A DNA stretch of 64,000 nucleotides, from assembly GCA_963794155.1 (NCBI GenBank), contig CAWCCX010000011.1:89229-153228 (forward strand), in the 5' to 3' direction. The notes beneath the pieces are model-generated. The model worked only from the letters and a program-made list of their open reading frames with translations, did not search any database and had not been told where the DNA came from. Positions 40,898-50,259 of the stretch are shown here, in pieces (the stretch's first letter is position 1; each line of letters opens with the position of its first letter). Source of the DNA: Roseiarcus sp963794155. GTDB lineage: Bacteria > Pseudomonadota > Alphaproteobacteria > Rhizobiales > Beijerinckiaceae. The position numbers and the translations under genes are program-made.

Positions 40898-42879
40898 TGC
40901 GCCGGCTGAACGAGGGGGGCGGAGCCGGCCTTCGCCCGCGCTGCAGCGCCGAAGCGAAGGCGCCGGTCGGCGAGCGAGAGGGCCCCCCCGAGCGCCATGG
41001 CGGCGGCTCCGAGCCAGATCAGAGTGACCAAGGGCTTCCAATAGAGACGGGCGGGCACGTCGCCGTCAGGCGTCGGGTCGGCGATCGCGACATAGACCTG
41101 ACCGAAGTTCAGCGTCGCCAGCCCGGCCTGGGTCGTCGTCATCTGCCGGGCGGCGAACTGGCGGCGCGCCGGCGCGATCTCGGCGACGACCTTATCGCCG
41201 GAGCGCACGGTCATCGACGTCGCCGCTTCCTTGTAGTTCGGCCCGACCCGCTCACCGACCGAATCGAGGGTGATCGAGTAGGGCCCGATTTGCTCCGGGA
41301 CGCCCTTGTGCAGGGTTGCGATCGTCTCGGCCCCGAAGCCGAGGCCGGCGAGGCCAAGCAGCGTCACGCCAAGGCCGAGATGAGCGAGCGACCCGCCGTA
41401 GAACGACAAAGGCAACCCGAGCGCGCGCTTGAGCGCGGCGCCGGGCGCAAGACCTGGCCGCTGCGCCCGCATTGCGACTTCGATCAGCGTGCCGATGATG
41501 ACGAAGATCGCGAGACCCGCCGCGAGCGGAGCGAAAATGGACCCTCCCTGCAGCCACGCCTCGCCAAGGATGGCGGTCGCCGCCCCGGCGACGATAGCCA
41601 GGGTCAGGCGTTGGGCGACCGCCAGCAGATCGCCGCGCTTCCAGGCGAGCGAGAAGCCGAATGGGGCGACGAAGCAGGCGGTCATCAACAGCGCGCCGCA
41701 GGTCAGATTGAAGAAGGGCGCGCCGACGGTGATCTTCTCGCCGGTCAATTGCTCGAGAGCCAGCGGGTAGAGGGTGCCGAGCAGCACGGTCGCGCATGCG
41801 GTCGTCAGCAGGAGATTGTTGACGATGAGCGCGCCCTCGCGCGAGATCGGCGCGAACAGTCCGCCTTGCTTGAGCATCGGGGCCCGCCAGGCGAACAGAG
41901 CGAACGAACCGAAAATGAACAGCGCCAGGATGGCGAGAATGAAAACGCCGCGGCGCGGATCGCTGGCGAAGGCGTGCACCGAAGTGAGGACGCCCGACCG
42001 GACGAGGAAGGTGCCGAGCAGCGAAAACGAGAAGGCGAGAATGGCGAGAAAGATCGTCCACACCTTGAGCGCGTCCCGCTTCTCCATCACCGCGACCGAA
42101 TGGACGAAGGCGGTCCCCGCGAGCCACGGCATGAGGGAGGCGTTCTCGACCGGGTCCCAGAACCAGAAGCCGCCCCAGCCGAGGGTGTAATAGGCCCAGA
42201 ACGAACCGGCGGCGATGCCAAGGGTGAGAAAGCTCCAGGCGACGAGGGTGAACGGCCGCACGAACCGCGCCCAGGCAGCGTCGATGCGGCCCTCGATCAG
42301 CGCCGCCGCGGCGAAGGAATAGACGATCGAGAAGCCGACATACCCGAGATAGAGCAGCGGCGGATGGATCGCGAGGCCGGGGTCCTGGAGAATGGGATTG
42401 AGGTCACGTCCCTCGAATGGCGCAGGCGTGAGGCGCTCGAACGGGTTCGAGGTCAGGAGAATGAAGGCGAGGAAGGCGACGCTGATCAGGCCCTGGACGG
42501 CGAGCGCGTCGGCGCGCAAGCTGCGCGGCAGGGCGCGGCCGAAGAGGGCCACGAGCGCGCCGAACACCGCCAGAATCAGGACCCACAGCAGCATTGAGCC
42601 CTCGTGGTTCCCCCATACCCCGGAAATCTTGTAGATCGCCGGCACCGCGCTATGCGAATTCTCGGCAACGTTGAGAACCGAAAAATCCGAGGTCAGATGG
42701 GCGTTGACCAGCGCCGCGAAGGCGATCGCGATCAGCGCAAATTGCGTCAGCGCGGCGCTGGGCCCGACCGCCATCAGGCCGCCGTCGCCGACCCGCGCGC
42801 CCCAGAACGGCACAACCGTCTGCGCGAGGGCGGCGCAAAGCGCGAGCACGAGGGCGAAATGGCCGATCTCGACGATCAT
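40894..42879 (-). CDS. ccmF: Cytochrome c maturation protein CcmF (heme lyase)
   Basis: 661 residues, the normal size, from ATG 42879 overlapping ccmE. The Trp-rich heme-handling signature WGGFWFWDPVENASLMPWL is present, along with about 14 hydrophobic helices and a periplasmic C-terminal domain. It transfers heme from CcmE to apocytochromes. The frame is open 200 codons further upstream, but those codons are a shadow of ccmE/ccmI. Confidence 0.96.
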   Translation of the reverse strand: MIVEIGHFALVLALCAALAQTVVPFWGARVGDGGLMAVGPSAALTQFALIAIAFAALVNAHLTSDFSVLNVAENSHSAVPAIYKISGVWGNHEGSMLLWVLILAVFGALVALFGRALPRSLRADALAVQGLISVAFLAFILLTSNPFERLTPAPFEGRDLNPILQDPGLAIHPPLLYLGYVGFSIVYSFAAAALIEGRIDAAWARFVRPFTLVAWSFLTLGIAAGSFWAYYTLGWGGFWFWDPVENASLMPWLAGTAFVHSVAVMEKRDALKVWTIFLAILAFSFSLLGTFLVRSGVLTSVHAFASDPRRGVFILAILALFIFGSFALFAWRAPMLKQGGLFAPISREGALIVNNLLLTTACATVLLGTLYPLALEQLTGEKITVGAPFFNLTCGALLMTACFVAPFGFSLAWKRGDLLAVAQRLTLAIVAGAATAILGEAWLQGGSIFAPLAAGLAIFVIIGTLIEVAMRAQRPGLAPGAALKRALGLPLSFYGGSLAHLGLGVTLLGLAGLGFGAETIATLHKGVPEQIGPYSITLDSVGERVGPNYKEAATSMTVRSGDKVVAEIAPARRQFAARQMTTTQAGLATLNFGQVYVAIADPTPDGDVPARLYWKPLVTLIWLGAAAMALGGALSLADRRLRFGAAARAKAGSAPLVQPAQ

Positions 42880-43328
42880 GGCTTGGCCACGCTTTCCCCT
42901 TCCTGCCAGCGGCCAGCTTTCTTCAGCGCCTCGACCACCTCGCGCGGCATATAGCGCTCGTCGTGCTTGGCGAGAATGGTCTCGGCGCGCATCTGACCGG
43001 ACGGCTCCAGCACGCCCTCGGCGACAACCCCCTGACCCTCGCGGAACAGGTCCGGCAGGAGGCCCTGATAGGAAACCTTGAGATCGTTGGCGCCGTCGGT
43101 GACGACGAACGCGACCGTCTCGCCCGCGGATTTCACGACCGAGCCGGTCTTCACCAGGCCGCCGACGCGAAGCCGCGCGCCCGGCCTCGCCGCTTTCTGA
43201 ACGACTTCGGACGGGCTGTAGAAGAACACGATGCTGTCGCTCAGCGCATAGAGCGCAAGGCCCGCCGCCGCGCCGACGACGGCGAGCGCCGCGGCGATGA
43301 GCGTGAGTCGGCGGCCGCGACGGGTCAA
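42876..43328 (-). CDS. ccmE: Heme chaperone CcmE
   Basis: 150 residues with an N-terminal anchor and the heme-binding LAKHDERYMP, where His122 forms the covalent bond. It carries heme through the periplasm to CcmF. The start appears to be TTG at 43328, overlapping the ccmI stop by four bases; TRRGRRLTLI is the family's usual N-terminus. Confidence 0.95.
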   Translation of the reverse strand: MTRRGRRLTLIAAALAVVGAAAGLALYALSDSIVFFYSPSEVVQKAARPGARLRVGGLVKTGSVVKSAGETVAFVVTDGANDLKVSYQGLLPDLFREGQGVVAEGVLEPSGQMRAETILAKHDERYMPREVVEALKKAGRWQEGESVAKP

Positions 43329-44431
43329 TTGGCGCCCCCCAGGCCGAGGTCGTGCGCCAGCGCGTCGAGGCTCGCGACCGCGTTCGGATCGGGAGCGAGC
43401 GCTTTGCGGGCGTCGACGAGCGCCGCCTTGGCCTTGTCCGCCTCATGCAGCACCGCATAGGCGCGAATAAGGCGCGACCATTCGTCCACGCTGCCGCCAT
43501 TGCTCGCCAGCCGCTCAGCGAGCCGGCTCACCATTCCCTCGATCATCGGCCGCTGCGCCTCGGGAATGGCTGCGGGCGAGCCCGCGCTCGCTTCCGCCGG
43601 CGCCGGCTCGCCCTTGAGCGCAGCGAGACGCGCGCCGACCACGCCCCGCCACGACGCATCGGGCGGCGTATCGGCGATCAGCGACTCGTAAGCGCGGATC
43701 GCCTCGGCCTTCTTGCCGTCCTGCTCGGCGCCGAGCGCAAGATAGAACCGGGCCTGCGGCTGGCCCGGCTGTTCGGCAAGGGCGCGATCGAACGCCTGAC
43801 GCGCCTCGTCGGTGACCACGCCCCCCGCCGCGGCGACAAGAGCCTCGCCGTAAGCGGCGCGGCGCAAGGGGTCCTCGCCGACGAGACGAAGCGCCTCGGC
43901 ATATGCGTGCGTTGCATCGCCATAGCGCTCGAGGCGCATATAAACCGGCGCGATGACCGCCCAGCCCTTGCCATCGTCGGGGTGGGCGATGAGCCGCGCC
44001 TCGACCGCTGCGACCGCCGCCTCGATCTCGCCAGCGGTATGCGCCCCAACCTGGCGGCTCGCCAGCGGCTCGTCGGGCATCCGGGGCTGGCCCAGGAACG
44101 CGTAAAGCGGAAACGCGATCGCCGGCAGCCCGAGGGCGATCAGCGCCGCCGCCGCGAGGCGAGTGCGCGGGCCCGCCAGCGGGGTTGGCGGGGGTCCGGC
44201 CGCCGCCGCGATGAGGCGGCGCGCGGCTTCGGCGCGGGCGCCTTCGGCCTCCCCTTGCGGCAATAGGCCGCGCTGGACGTCGCGCCGAATTTCCTCGAGC
44301 TGCGCCTTATAGAACGCCGCTTCGTTCGGGGCGGGGTCCGCCTGCGCGCCCGAAGAGCGGCGAAGCAGCGGCCAAAGCGCGGCGAGGACCGCAAAAGCGG
44401 CCATTCCCGCCATGATGAACCACAACATCAA
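43325..44431 (-). CDS. ccmI: Cytochrome c biogenesis protein CcmI (TPR)
   Basis: 368 residues. Two N-terminal membrane helices (MMLWFIMAGMAAFAVLAALW and the AAAALIALGLPAIAFPLYAF region) bracket a short cytoplasmic coil, and TPR-like repeats fill the periplasmic part (MRLERYGDATHAYAEALRLV). It presents apocytochrome to CcmF/H. It is the first gene of the operon; the promoter should lie in the 90 bp upstream. Confidence 0.92.
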   Translation of the reverse strand: MMLWFIMAGMAAFAVLAALWPLLRRSSGAQADPAPNEAAFYKAQLEEIRRDVQRGLLPQGEAEGARAEAARRLIAAAAGPPPTPLAGPRTRLAAAALIALGLPAIAFPLYAFLGQPRMPDEPLASRQVGAHTAGEIEAAVAAVEARLIAHPDDGKGWAVIAPVYMRLERYGDATHAYAEALRLVGEDPLRRAAYGEALVAAAGGVVTDEARQAFDRALAEQPGQPQARFYLALGAEQDGKKAEAIRAYESLIADTPPDASWRGVVGARLAALKGEPAPAEASAGSPAAIPEAQRPMIEGMVSRLAERLASNGGSVDEWSRLIRAYAVLHEADKAKAALVDARKALAPDPNAVASLDALAHDLGLGGAN

Positions 44432-44496
44432 TCAGCCTCAGGGCAGCCTTCGCGACAAGGCCCGCGGAAAAGTCCGCGCTCTGTTATCCCAAAGCG

Positions 44497-44525
44497 AAGT
44501 TGAGGTCTCGTCAAAACCTCAACTT
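44497..44525 (-). terminator. 10-bp perfect inverted repeat at the lipoprotein gene end
   Basis: AAGTTGAGGT (44497-44506) and ACCTCAACTT (44516-44525) overlap the stop of the RT0821-type gene and precede ccmI. On the minus strand the run of T is poor (CGCTTTGGG), so termination is plausible but not strong. Confidence 0.5.
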
Positions 44526-44932
44526 GTCATTTTCCAGCTTCCGTCCGGCTGCTTGCAGCCGACGCCGTGGCCGCGGTTGGGCCGGCCGGCGATATAGATG
44601 GTCTGGGAATAGGCGCGGCAGCCGTCGCCGGCCGAGGCGCCGGGCTCGATGAACCCGAACACACCATGCGAGCCGCGCCAAGATCGCCGCTGGCCGGAAT
44701 CGAGCGCGGCGACCTGCGCCTCCCATGCCGCGGTGCGGTCGTCCTCGGCGAGCGATGCGCCGACCGGTCCGCCGAGCGCGCCGCCGAGCGCCGCGCCGGT
44801 TGGCGTCTCCGGGGCGCCGCCTTGCGCCGGCGCGGCAGGGACGGCCGGCGGCACCGCGCCCGAGCCGACGCTCGAACAGCCGGCAAGGCCGAGCGGCCAG
44901 AGCGTAACCATGACAAGAAGCGCCTGCCGCAT
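44519..44932 (-). CDS. RT0821/Lpp0805-family surface lipoprotein
   Basis: 137 residues from ATG 44932 after AGGGA. A lipobox (GLAGCSSV, Cys at about residue 19) is followed by a Gly/Ala-rich segment (GAALGGALGGPVGASLAEDD) and the family domain with two Cys (GDGCRAYSQTIYIAG and GVGCKQPDGSW), likely a disulfide. It is an outer-membrane surface protein of unknown role found across Rhizobiales and rickettsiae. Confidence 0.85.
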   Translation of the reverse strand: MRQALLVMVTLWPLGLAGCSSVGSGAVPPAVPAAPAQGGAPETPTGAALGGALGGPVGASLAEDDRTAAWEAQVAALDSGQRRSWRGSHGVFGFIEPGASAGDGCRAYSQTIYIAGRPNRGHGVGCKQPDGSWKMTS

Positions 44933-44970
44933 TGTTTTCCCTATCCTGAGCGCGCGTTCAGGCGGCGTCC

Positions 44971-46347
44971 TCAAATGCATGGCAGCCTCAGAATTGCCCG
45001 CAAGCCCCCGAGCGGGCTTTCGTCGAGATCGAGCGAGCCGCCATAGATCGAGGCGAGATCGACGACGATCGAGAGGCCAAGTCCGGAGCCGGGCCGCGAC
45101 TCGTCGAGCCGCTTTCCGCGCTCGACCGCCGCGACGCGCGCGCTTTTGTCGAGGCCCGGGCCGTCGTCGTCGATCTCGGCGACGAGAAAAGAAGCCGGGC
45201 CCTGATCGCCGCCGGCCGCCCGCGCGGCGCGAATTGAAACCCGCTCGCGCGCCCACTTTCCGGCGTTGTCGAGCAGGTTGCCGATCAGATCGGTGAGATC
45301 CTGGGCTTCGCCGCGGAACTTGAGCCCCGGCTGCAATTCGACGTCGAATGTCAGCGCCCGGTCGTCGTGCAGTTGCTCATAGGTGCGAACAAGGCCCTCG
45401 ACCACCGGCCTCACCTCCGTCGCCAGCCCGAACGTCCTCGCGCGGGCGGCGGCGCGCGCCCGGTCGAGATAGAACGTCACCTGCCGGCGCATGATCTCGG
45501 CCTGATCGCGGACCTTTTCCGACAACGAGGGGCTCATCGCGTCGGCCTCATTCATGAGCACGCTGAGCGGCGTCTTGAGCGCATGGGCGAGATTGCCGAC
45601 CTGGGTGCGCGCGCGCTCGACGATCTCCCGGTTGGCGTCGATGAGCTGATTGACTTCGGTCGCCAGCGGCGCGACGTCCTGGGGAAATTCGCCGACGACG
45701 CGCTCGGCCTCGCCGCGCCGGATCGCCGCCACCCCTTCCCGCAGCACCCGCAGCGGACGCAGGCCGAAGCGGACCGCGAGCGCCGTCGAGCCGATCAGCG
45801 CCAGCGCCAACGTCAGGAAGGTCGCCGCCAGCGCCCATTCGAAGCTTCGCTCCTGGCCCTGGATCACGTCGGCGTTGGCGGCGACCTGGACCAGGAAGCG
45901 CCCTTCCTCGCCGGCGTCGATCTCGCGCTCGATCATCCTCACCTCATGCCCGCCCGGCCCGACCACGTAGGCGCTCAAGGTGGCGCCGGGTTCGCCGCCG
46001 GCGGGCAGATGCGGCAATTGGGTCGCAAACAGCGACTTCGAGGCCCGGATTTCCGGCGGGTTCACGTCGGTGCGGGTGATTTGCCAATACCAGCCGGAGA
46101 AGGCGAGCTCGAACTGCGGCGCGATCGCCGCCTGGGCGCCGGCCTTGGTCTCCTCGTTCGGAATCGCGACATTGGCGACCAGCGCCTTGAGGTAAACGCC
46201 GAGCTGGTCGTCGAAATTGGCTTCCGTCCAGCGGGCGTTGAGCGCGCTCAAGCCCAGGCCGGCGAGGACCAGGATGAGCGTGCTCCAGAAGGCCGCCGAA
46301 AGAAACAGGCGCGAGGCGATCGACCGCGCGCTGAGCGCCTTGAACAT
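44971..46347 (-). CDS. Sensor histidine kinase (FeuQ/PhoQ-like)
   Basis: 458 residues from 46347. Two membrane helices (about 12-32 and 178-200) enclose a periplasmic sensor domain. A HAMP-like linker and the H-box AHALKTPLSVLMNEAD follow, then the N box GNLLDNAGKWAR, DDDGPGLD and GSGLGLSIVVDL. All catalytic parts are present. The cognate response regulator that usually sits directly upstream in Rhizobiales is absent; ilvD ends 10 bp before it instead. The signal sensed is unknown. Confidence 0.9.
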   Translation of the reverse strand: MFKALSARSIASRLFLSAAFWSTLILVLAGLGLSALNARWTEANFDDQLGVYLKALVANVAIPNEETKAGAQAAIAPQFELAFSGWYWQITRTDVNPPEIRASKSLFATQLPHLPAGGEPGATLSAYVVGPGGHEVRMIEREIDAGEEGRFLVQVAANADVIQGQERSFEWALAATFLTLALALIGSTALAVRFGLRPLRVLREGVAAIRRGEAERVVGEFPQDVAPLATEVNQLIDANREIVERARTQVGNLAHALKTPLSVLMNEADAMSPSLSEKVRDQAEIMRRQVTFYLDRARAAARARTFGLATEVRPVVEGLVRTYEQLHDDRALTFDVELQPGLKFRGEAQDLTDLIGNLLDNAGKWARERVSIRAARAAGGDQGPASFLVAEIDDDGPGLDKSARVAAVERGKRLDESRPGSGLGLSIVVDLASIYGGSLDLDESPLGGLRAILRLPCI

Positions 46348-46357
46348 TGAAGAAGCT

Positions 46358-48199
46358 TTACGGCACTTCCCGGACCGCCCCACGCGCGGCGCTGGTCGCG
46401 AACGCGGCGTAGGCGCGCAGCGCCGTGCTGACCTGCCGCGTGCGCGGCTTGGCGGGCTTCCAGGCGCCTCCGCCCCTGGCCTCCTTCGCCGCCCGGCGCC
46501 GACCAAGCGTCGCATCGTCGACGACGACGTCGATCGAACGGGCGGGAATGTCGATCGCGATCATATCACCCTCCTCGATCAGCGCGATCGCGCCGCCCTC
46601 GGCCGCTTCCGGCGAAACATGCCCGATCGACAGGCCCGAGGTGCCGCCGGAGAAGCGTCCGTCGGTGACGAGGGCGCATGCCTTGCCGAGGCCGCGCGAT
46701 TTGAGATAGCTGGTCGGATAGAGCATTTCCTGCATGCCCGGGCCGCCGCGCGGCCCCTCGTACCGGATCACGACGACGTCGCCGGCGGCGACTTTGCCGC
46801 TCAGGATCCCCTGCACCGCGTCGTCCTGGCTTTCGAAGATGCGCGCCGGACCGCTAAACTTTAGATTGCCGGCGTCAACCCCGGCCGTCTTCACGATCGA
46901 GCCGTCGAGCGCGATGTTGCCGTAGAGCACGGCGAGGCCGCCGTCCTTGGAGAAGGCGTGCTCAGCGTCGCGGATGACGCCTTTGGCGCGATCCTCGTCG
47001 AGTGAGGGATAGCGGGCCGACTGGCTGAAGGCGACTTGGGTCGGCACGCCGCCGGGAGCGGCGAGGAAGAATTCGCGCGTCGCCTTGCTCTTTGCCCGCA
47101 TGATGTCGTTGCGGGAGAGCGCATGGTCGAGCGACTCGGCGTGGACCATCCGAACCTCGCGATTGAGCAGTTTCGCGCGGTCGAGCTCGCCCAATATGCC
47201 CATCACCCCGCCGGCGCGGTGGACGTCCTCGACATGCACCTCAGCCGCCGACGGCGCGACCTTGCACAGGCAGGGCACCCGGCGCGACAGCCGGTCGATG
47301 TCGGCCATGGTGAATTCGACCTCGGCTTCGTGCGCGGCGGCGAGCAGGTGCAGGACGGTGTTGGTCGAGCCGCCCATGGCGATGTCGAGCGTCATCGCGT
47401 TCTCGAATGCCGCGAAGGTCGCAATCCCGCGCGGCAGCGCGCCCTGGTCGCCGTCCTCGTACCAGCGGCGCGCCAGATCGACGACGAGATGCCCCGCCTC
47501 GACGAACAGGCGCCGGCGGTCGGCGTGGGTCGCGACCACCGTCCCGTTGCCAGGCAGCGACAATCCCAGCGCTTCCGTGAGGCAGTTCATTGAATTGGCG
47601 GTGAACATGCCCGAGCATGAGCCGCAGGTCGGGCAGGCCGAGCGCTCGATCACCGCAACGTCGGCGTCTGAGACTTTGGAATCAGCCGCCGCGACCATGG
47701 CGTCGATGAGGTCGATGCTGCGAGCGCCGGTCGAGAGCTTGACCTTGCCAGCCTCCATCGGCCCGCCGGAGACGAACACGGCGGGGATATTGAGGCGCAG
47801 CGCCGCCATCAGCATGCCGGGCGTGATCTTGTCGCAGTTCGAGATGCACACCAGCGCGTCGGCGCAATGGGCGTTGGCCATATATTCGACGCTGTCGGCG
47901 ATGACCTCCCGCGAGGGCAGCGAATAGAGCATGCCGTCGTGGCCCATCGCGATGCCGTCGTCGACGGCGATGGTGTTGAACTCCTTGGCGACCCCGCCCG
48001 CCGCCTCGATCTCGCGGGCGACCAATTGTCCCAAGTCCTTGAGATGCACGTGGCCCGGCACGAACTGGGTGAAGGAATTGGCGACCGCGATGATCGGCTT
48101 GCCGAAATCGCCGTCCTTCATGCCGGTCGCGCGCCAAAGGCCGCGGGCGCCCGCCATGTTGCGGCCATGGGTCGTAGTGCGGGAGCGATAGGGAGGCAT
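46358..48199 (-). CDS. ilvD: Dihydroxy-acid dehydratase
   Basis: 613 residues from 48199 (MPPYRSRTTTHGRNMAGARG). It performs the penultimate step of valine/isoleucine synthesis. The iron-sulfur and substrate motifs are visible: NSFTQFVPGHVHLK, CISNCDKITPGM, CPTCGSCSGMFTANSM and GRFSGGTSGLSIGH. It is a different branch from the IlvD/Edd protein at 24.2 kb. The longer upstream frame is not conserved. Confidence 0.96.
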   Translation of the reverse strand: MPPYRSRTTTHGRNMAGARGLWRATGMKDGDFGKPIIAVANSFTQFVPGHVHLKDLGQLVAREIEAAGGVAKEFNTIAVDDGIAMGHDGMLYSLPSREVIADSVEYMANAHCADALVCISNCDKITPGMLMAALRLNIPAVFVSGGPMEAGKVKLSTGARSIDLIDAMVAAADSKVSDADVAVIERSACPTCGSCSGMFTANSMNCLTEALGLSLPGNGTVVATHADRRRLFVEAGHLVVDLARRWYEDGDQGALPRGIATFAAFENAMTLDIAMGGSTNTVLHLLAAAHEAEVEFTMADIDRLSRRVPCLCKVAPSAAEVHVEDVHRAGGVMGILGELDRAKLLNREVRMVHAESLDHALSRNDIMRAKSKATREFFLAAPGGVPTQVAFSQSARYPSLDEDRAKGVIRDAEHAFSKDGGLAVLYGNIALDGSIVKTAGVDAGNLKFSGPARIFESQDDAVQGILSGKVAAGDVVVIRYEGPRGGPGMQEMLYPTSYLKSRGLGKACALVTDGRFSGGTSGLSIGHVSPEAAEGGAIALIEEGDMIAIDIPARSIDVVVDDATLGRRRAAKEARGGGAWKPAKPRTRQVSTALRAYAAFATSAARGAVREVP

Positions 48200-48376
48200 C
48201 TTACGCCTTGAGTTGGAAACATGACTGGCGCGTTCGCGCCGCGAGCCGTCATATTCGCATTTTCGCCCGTCCGCCAGCAAGGGCGGCCGCGCCGGAACGA
48301 GAGCGCCGACCGTAGGCGCCCGCTCGCGGCCGCATTGACTTCGCCGCGCCGGATTGCCAAGAAACGCGGCTTACGC

Positions 48377-48450
48377 GCGGGTGTAGCTCAATGGTAGAGC
48401 AGCAGCCTTCCAAGCTGAATACGAGGGTTCGATTCCCTTCACCCGCTCCA
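48377..48450 (+). tRNA. tRNA-Gly (anticodon TCC)
   Basis: A 74-nt cloverleaf with acceptor GCGGGTG/CACCCGC, loop CTTCCAA (anticodon TCC) and T-loop TTCGATT. CCA is encoded at 48448-48450. Everything to its right up to the window end is accessory in character, so it is a likely integration site. Confidence 0.97.
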
Positions 48451-48921
48451 TTTAATCAAAAATAAAGCAAATAGCTCAACTACTTGATAGCTTCGCAGTC
48501 ATTTAGGTCCCACTATTGGTCCCACAGTTTGGACGACCAGAGGGTACTTGGCATGCGTAGGACAATTTCCGATCTTCGGGCCAAACAAGCAATCCCATCG
48601 ATCCGCCGCGCCGCCTCGATCAGTTGGCTCGACTGTTCGTCGGAACAGGGTCTTCTGGAACCGAGCTTCCTTTCACAACATCCAGTCTAAGGCCGTGGAA
48701 CTTCCGCAGTTTCTGTGGGCTTGGCGCGTGATTTTGGTTACCCCTATCAACCAGATTGTTTTACATGGAGTGTCGGCAGGGTAGTATCGAAGTAGCCATG
48801 TCGCAACGCCGGCAAGCGAACCAAGCGAGAATTGCCGCCTGCAATCGCTCGACCGGACCACGTGGGACAACAACAAGCCTGTCGGGTGCGAAGATAATGC
48901 GCCCAGGAGACCCGATTTCTC
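48451..48921. other. Region after tRNA-Gly with possible attachment-site remnant
   Basis: TAGGTCCCACTATTGGTCCCACAG at about 48508-48532 holds a doubled GGTCCCAC, the kind of sequence often found where integrases meet tRNA ends. No integrase gene is left and no full repeat of the tRNA 3' end was found. Otherwise I see nothing coding in this stretch. Confidence 0.4.
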
Positions 48922-49206
48922 TTAATCAGCGGGTCCAACCTTGTGCGCCCACCATCGAAGTCCATTAAATGATTGAGCTTTTCGCCAGCTAGGCCAATTA
49001 ATTGCACACGCTGAGTATTCGCGCGGACCCGTAGCGGACCTCGTGGGAGCCGCAAGAACGTAGACAGCCTTGGCGTCGGCAACGCTCCCGAACCTGTGTT
49101 CAATGACTCCAAGAGCACCCGTCGCATCCGCCGCTGTGGGAAGGGCGACAAGGGCCGTCAAGATGCAAATGAATGCGTGGTTTTGAAAAATGCTCAATCG
49201 GGACAA
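48922..49206 (-). CDS. Small exported protein of unknown function
   Basis: 94 residues, TTG start at 49206, 7 bp after the beta-propeller stop on the same strand. Residues 8-28 are a signal peptide (ICILTALVALPTAADATG). Its first 42 codons lie inside the 259-bp direct repeat; what follows (KAVYVLAAPTRSATG...) is specific to this copy. No family is recognised. It may be a relic, but the coupling to the propeller gene suggests it was expressed with it. Confidence 0.45.
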   Translation of the reverse strand: MSRLSIFQNHAFICILTALVALPTAADATGALGVIEHRFGSVADAKAVYVLAAPTRSATGPREYSACAINWPSWRKAQSFNGLRWWAHKVGPAD

Positions 49207-49339
49207 GGTATGCTATGGCTGACGAGCAAAAATGGCGATTGCCCCCGGAATTGCGCCGCCAATCTCGACTTCGGCCGTTACCTTGTTGAGTGCGGTATCG
49301 ACGACCGAAACTTTGTTTGCGTCAGTATTAGCCACATAA
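49081..49339. repeat. 259-bp direct repeat, copy A
   Basis: Identical over its full length by eye to 55957-56215, same orientation. It holds the last 127 bp of the beta-propeller gene and the first 126 bp of the next gene. The segment between the copies is about 6.6 kb. Confidence 0.9.
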
Positions 49340-50202
49340 ACGGCCTTGCCGTCAGGGGTGATCGCCATACCCACTGAGAAGGCGCCCTCGAAGCTACCGA
49401 GCCCCAATTCCACCTCTTCGACGTCCTTATTGGTGGCCGTATCAATCGTGCCAAGCGTAAGAGGCTCAGCGTCTGAGCGGGAGCCGAAAAGGTAATACGC
49501 GCGTTTGCCATCCGGAGCGACGACGATTCCGCAGCAACCTTCATGGGTCTCCGCTCCAGTCAGCGCGTTGGTCGCCGTGTTCAGCACTTGAATTCCGATC
49601 CCTATGCCGCCGGACTCCGTCGTCGAAAGGTAAAGACGGCTGCCGTCGGGAGTAAGGGCGATCCCGCCGACGTTTGCATTGATCGTCTGAGTGGAAAGGG
49701 TCGCGCTGGTGTCGGCGTCGATCACCCGCAAATTCGTGACCGCGGGACTTTCTGTAGTGACGGTTACGTAGAGGCGCTTGCCGTCCGTCGCCACGTCTTT
49801 GGGCGGCAGTTCGAAGCCGATCGAGGACAGAACCGTGTTGCCCGCCGTGTCGATCACCTGAAGCGAGTCATTGGTCGCGACATACGCCCGTTTGCCGTCC
49901 GGGGAGAGCGCTACAGCTCCCGGCGCGCGGATATTATTGATCGACGTCAGGACCTTATTCGTGGCCGTATCGACCACGTGCAAGGCCCCCTGAGGACCGC
50001 CGTGAGGCCCGTCCTCGCTTGCGGTTATATAAGCGCGTTTTCCGTCCGGGCTCACGGCCAGATCGGCGACCGCGCTCAAGTCTCCCAATGCGACAGAGTC
50101 GAGTATGTGGTTCGTCGCCGTATCGAGCACCAGCACGGCATTCGGGTTCCCAGTCGCAACATAGGCGACGGGCGCAGCGATCGCGTTTTGCGGGTTCGGC
50201 AT
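49213..50202 (-). CDS. YVTN/YncE-type beta-propeller protein
   Basis: 329 residues from 50202 after GGGAG. It has about seven repeats of the YVTN type (VLDTATNHILDSVALGDL, then VSPDGKRAYITASE, ALSPDGKRAYVATND and others). Such propellers are usually periplasmic or surface scaffolds. No signal peptide is seen: residues 1-20 read MPNPQNAIAAPVAYVATGNP, so export is uncertain. It probably forms an operon with the two secreted proteins around it. Confidence 0.85.
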   Translation of the reverse strand: MPNPQNAIAAPVAYVATGNPNAVLVLDTATNHILDSVALGDLSAVADLAVSPDGKRAYITASEDGPHGGPQGALHVVDTATNKVLTSINNIRAPGAVALSPDGKRAYVATNDSLQVIDTAGNTVLSSIGFELPPKDVATDGKRLYVTVTTESPAVTNLRVIDADTSATLSTQTINANVGGIALTPDGSRLYLSTTESGGIGIGIQVLNTATNALTGAETHEGCCGIVVAPDGKRAYYLFGSRSDAEPLTLGTIDTATNKDVEEVELGLGSFEGAFSVGMAITPDGKAVYVANTDANKVSVVDTALNKVTAEVEIGGAIPGAIAIFARQP

Positions 50203-50259
50203 CGTCTTATCTCCCAACAGTAACAGATAATAGTGTCCTGCGGTGTTATTTGGTCTTGT

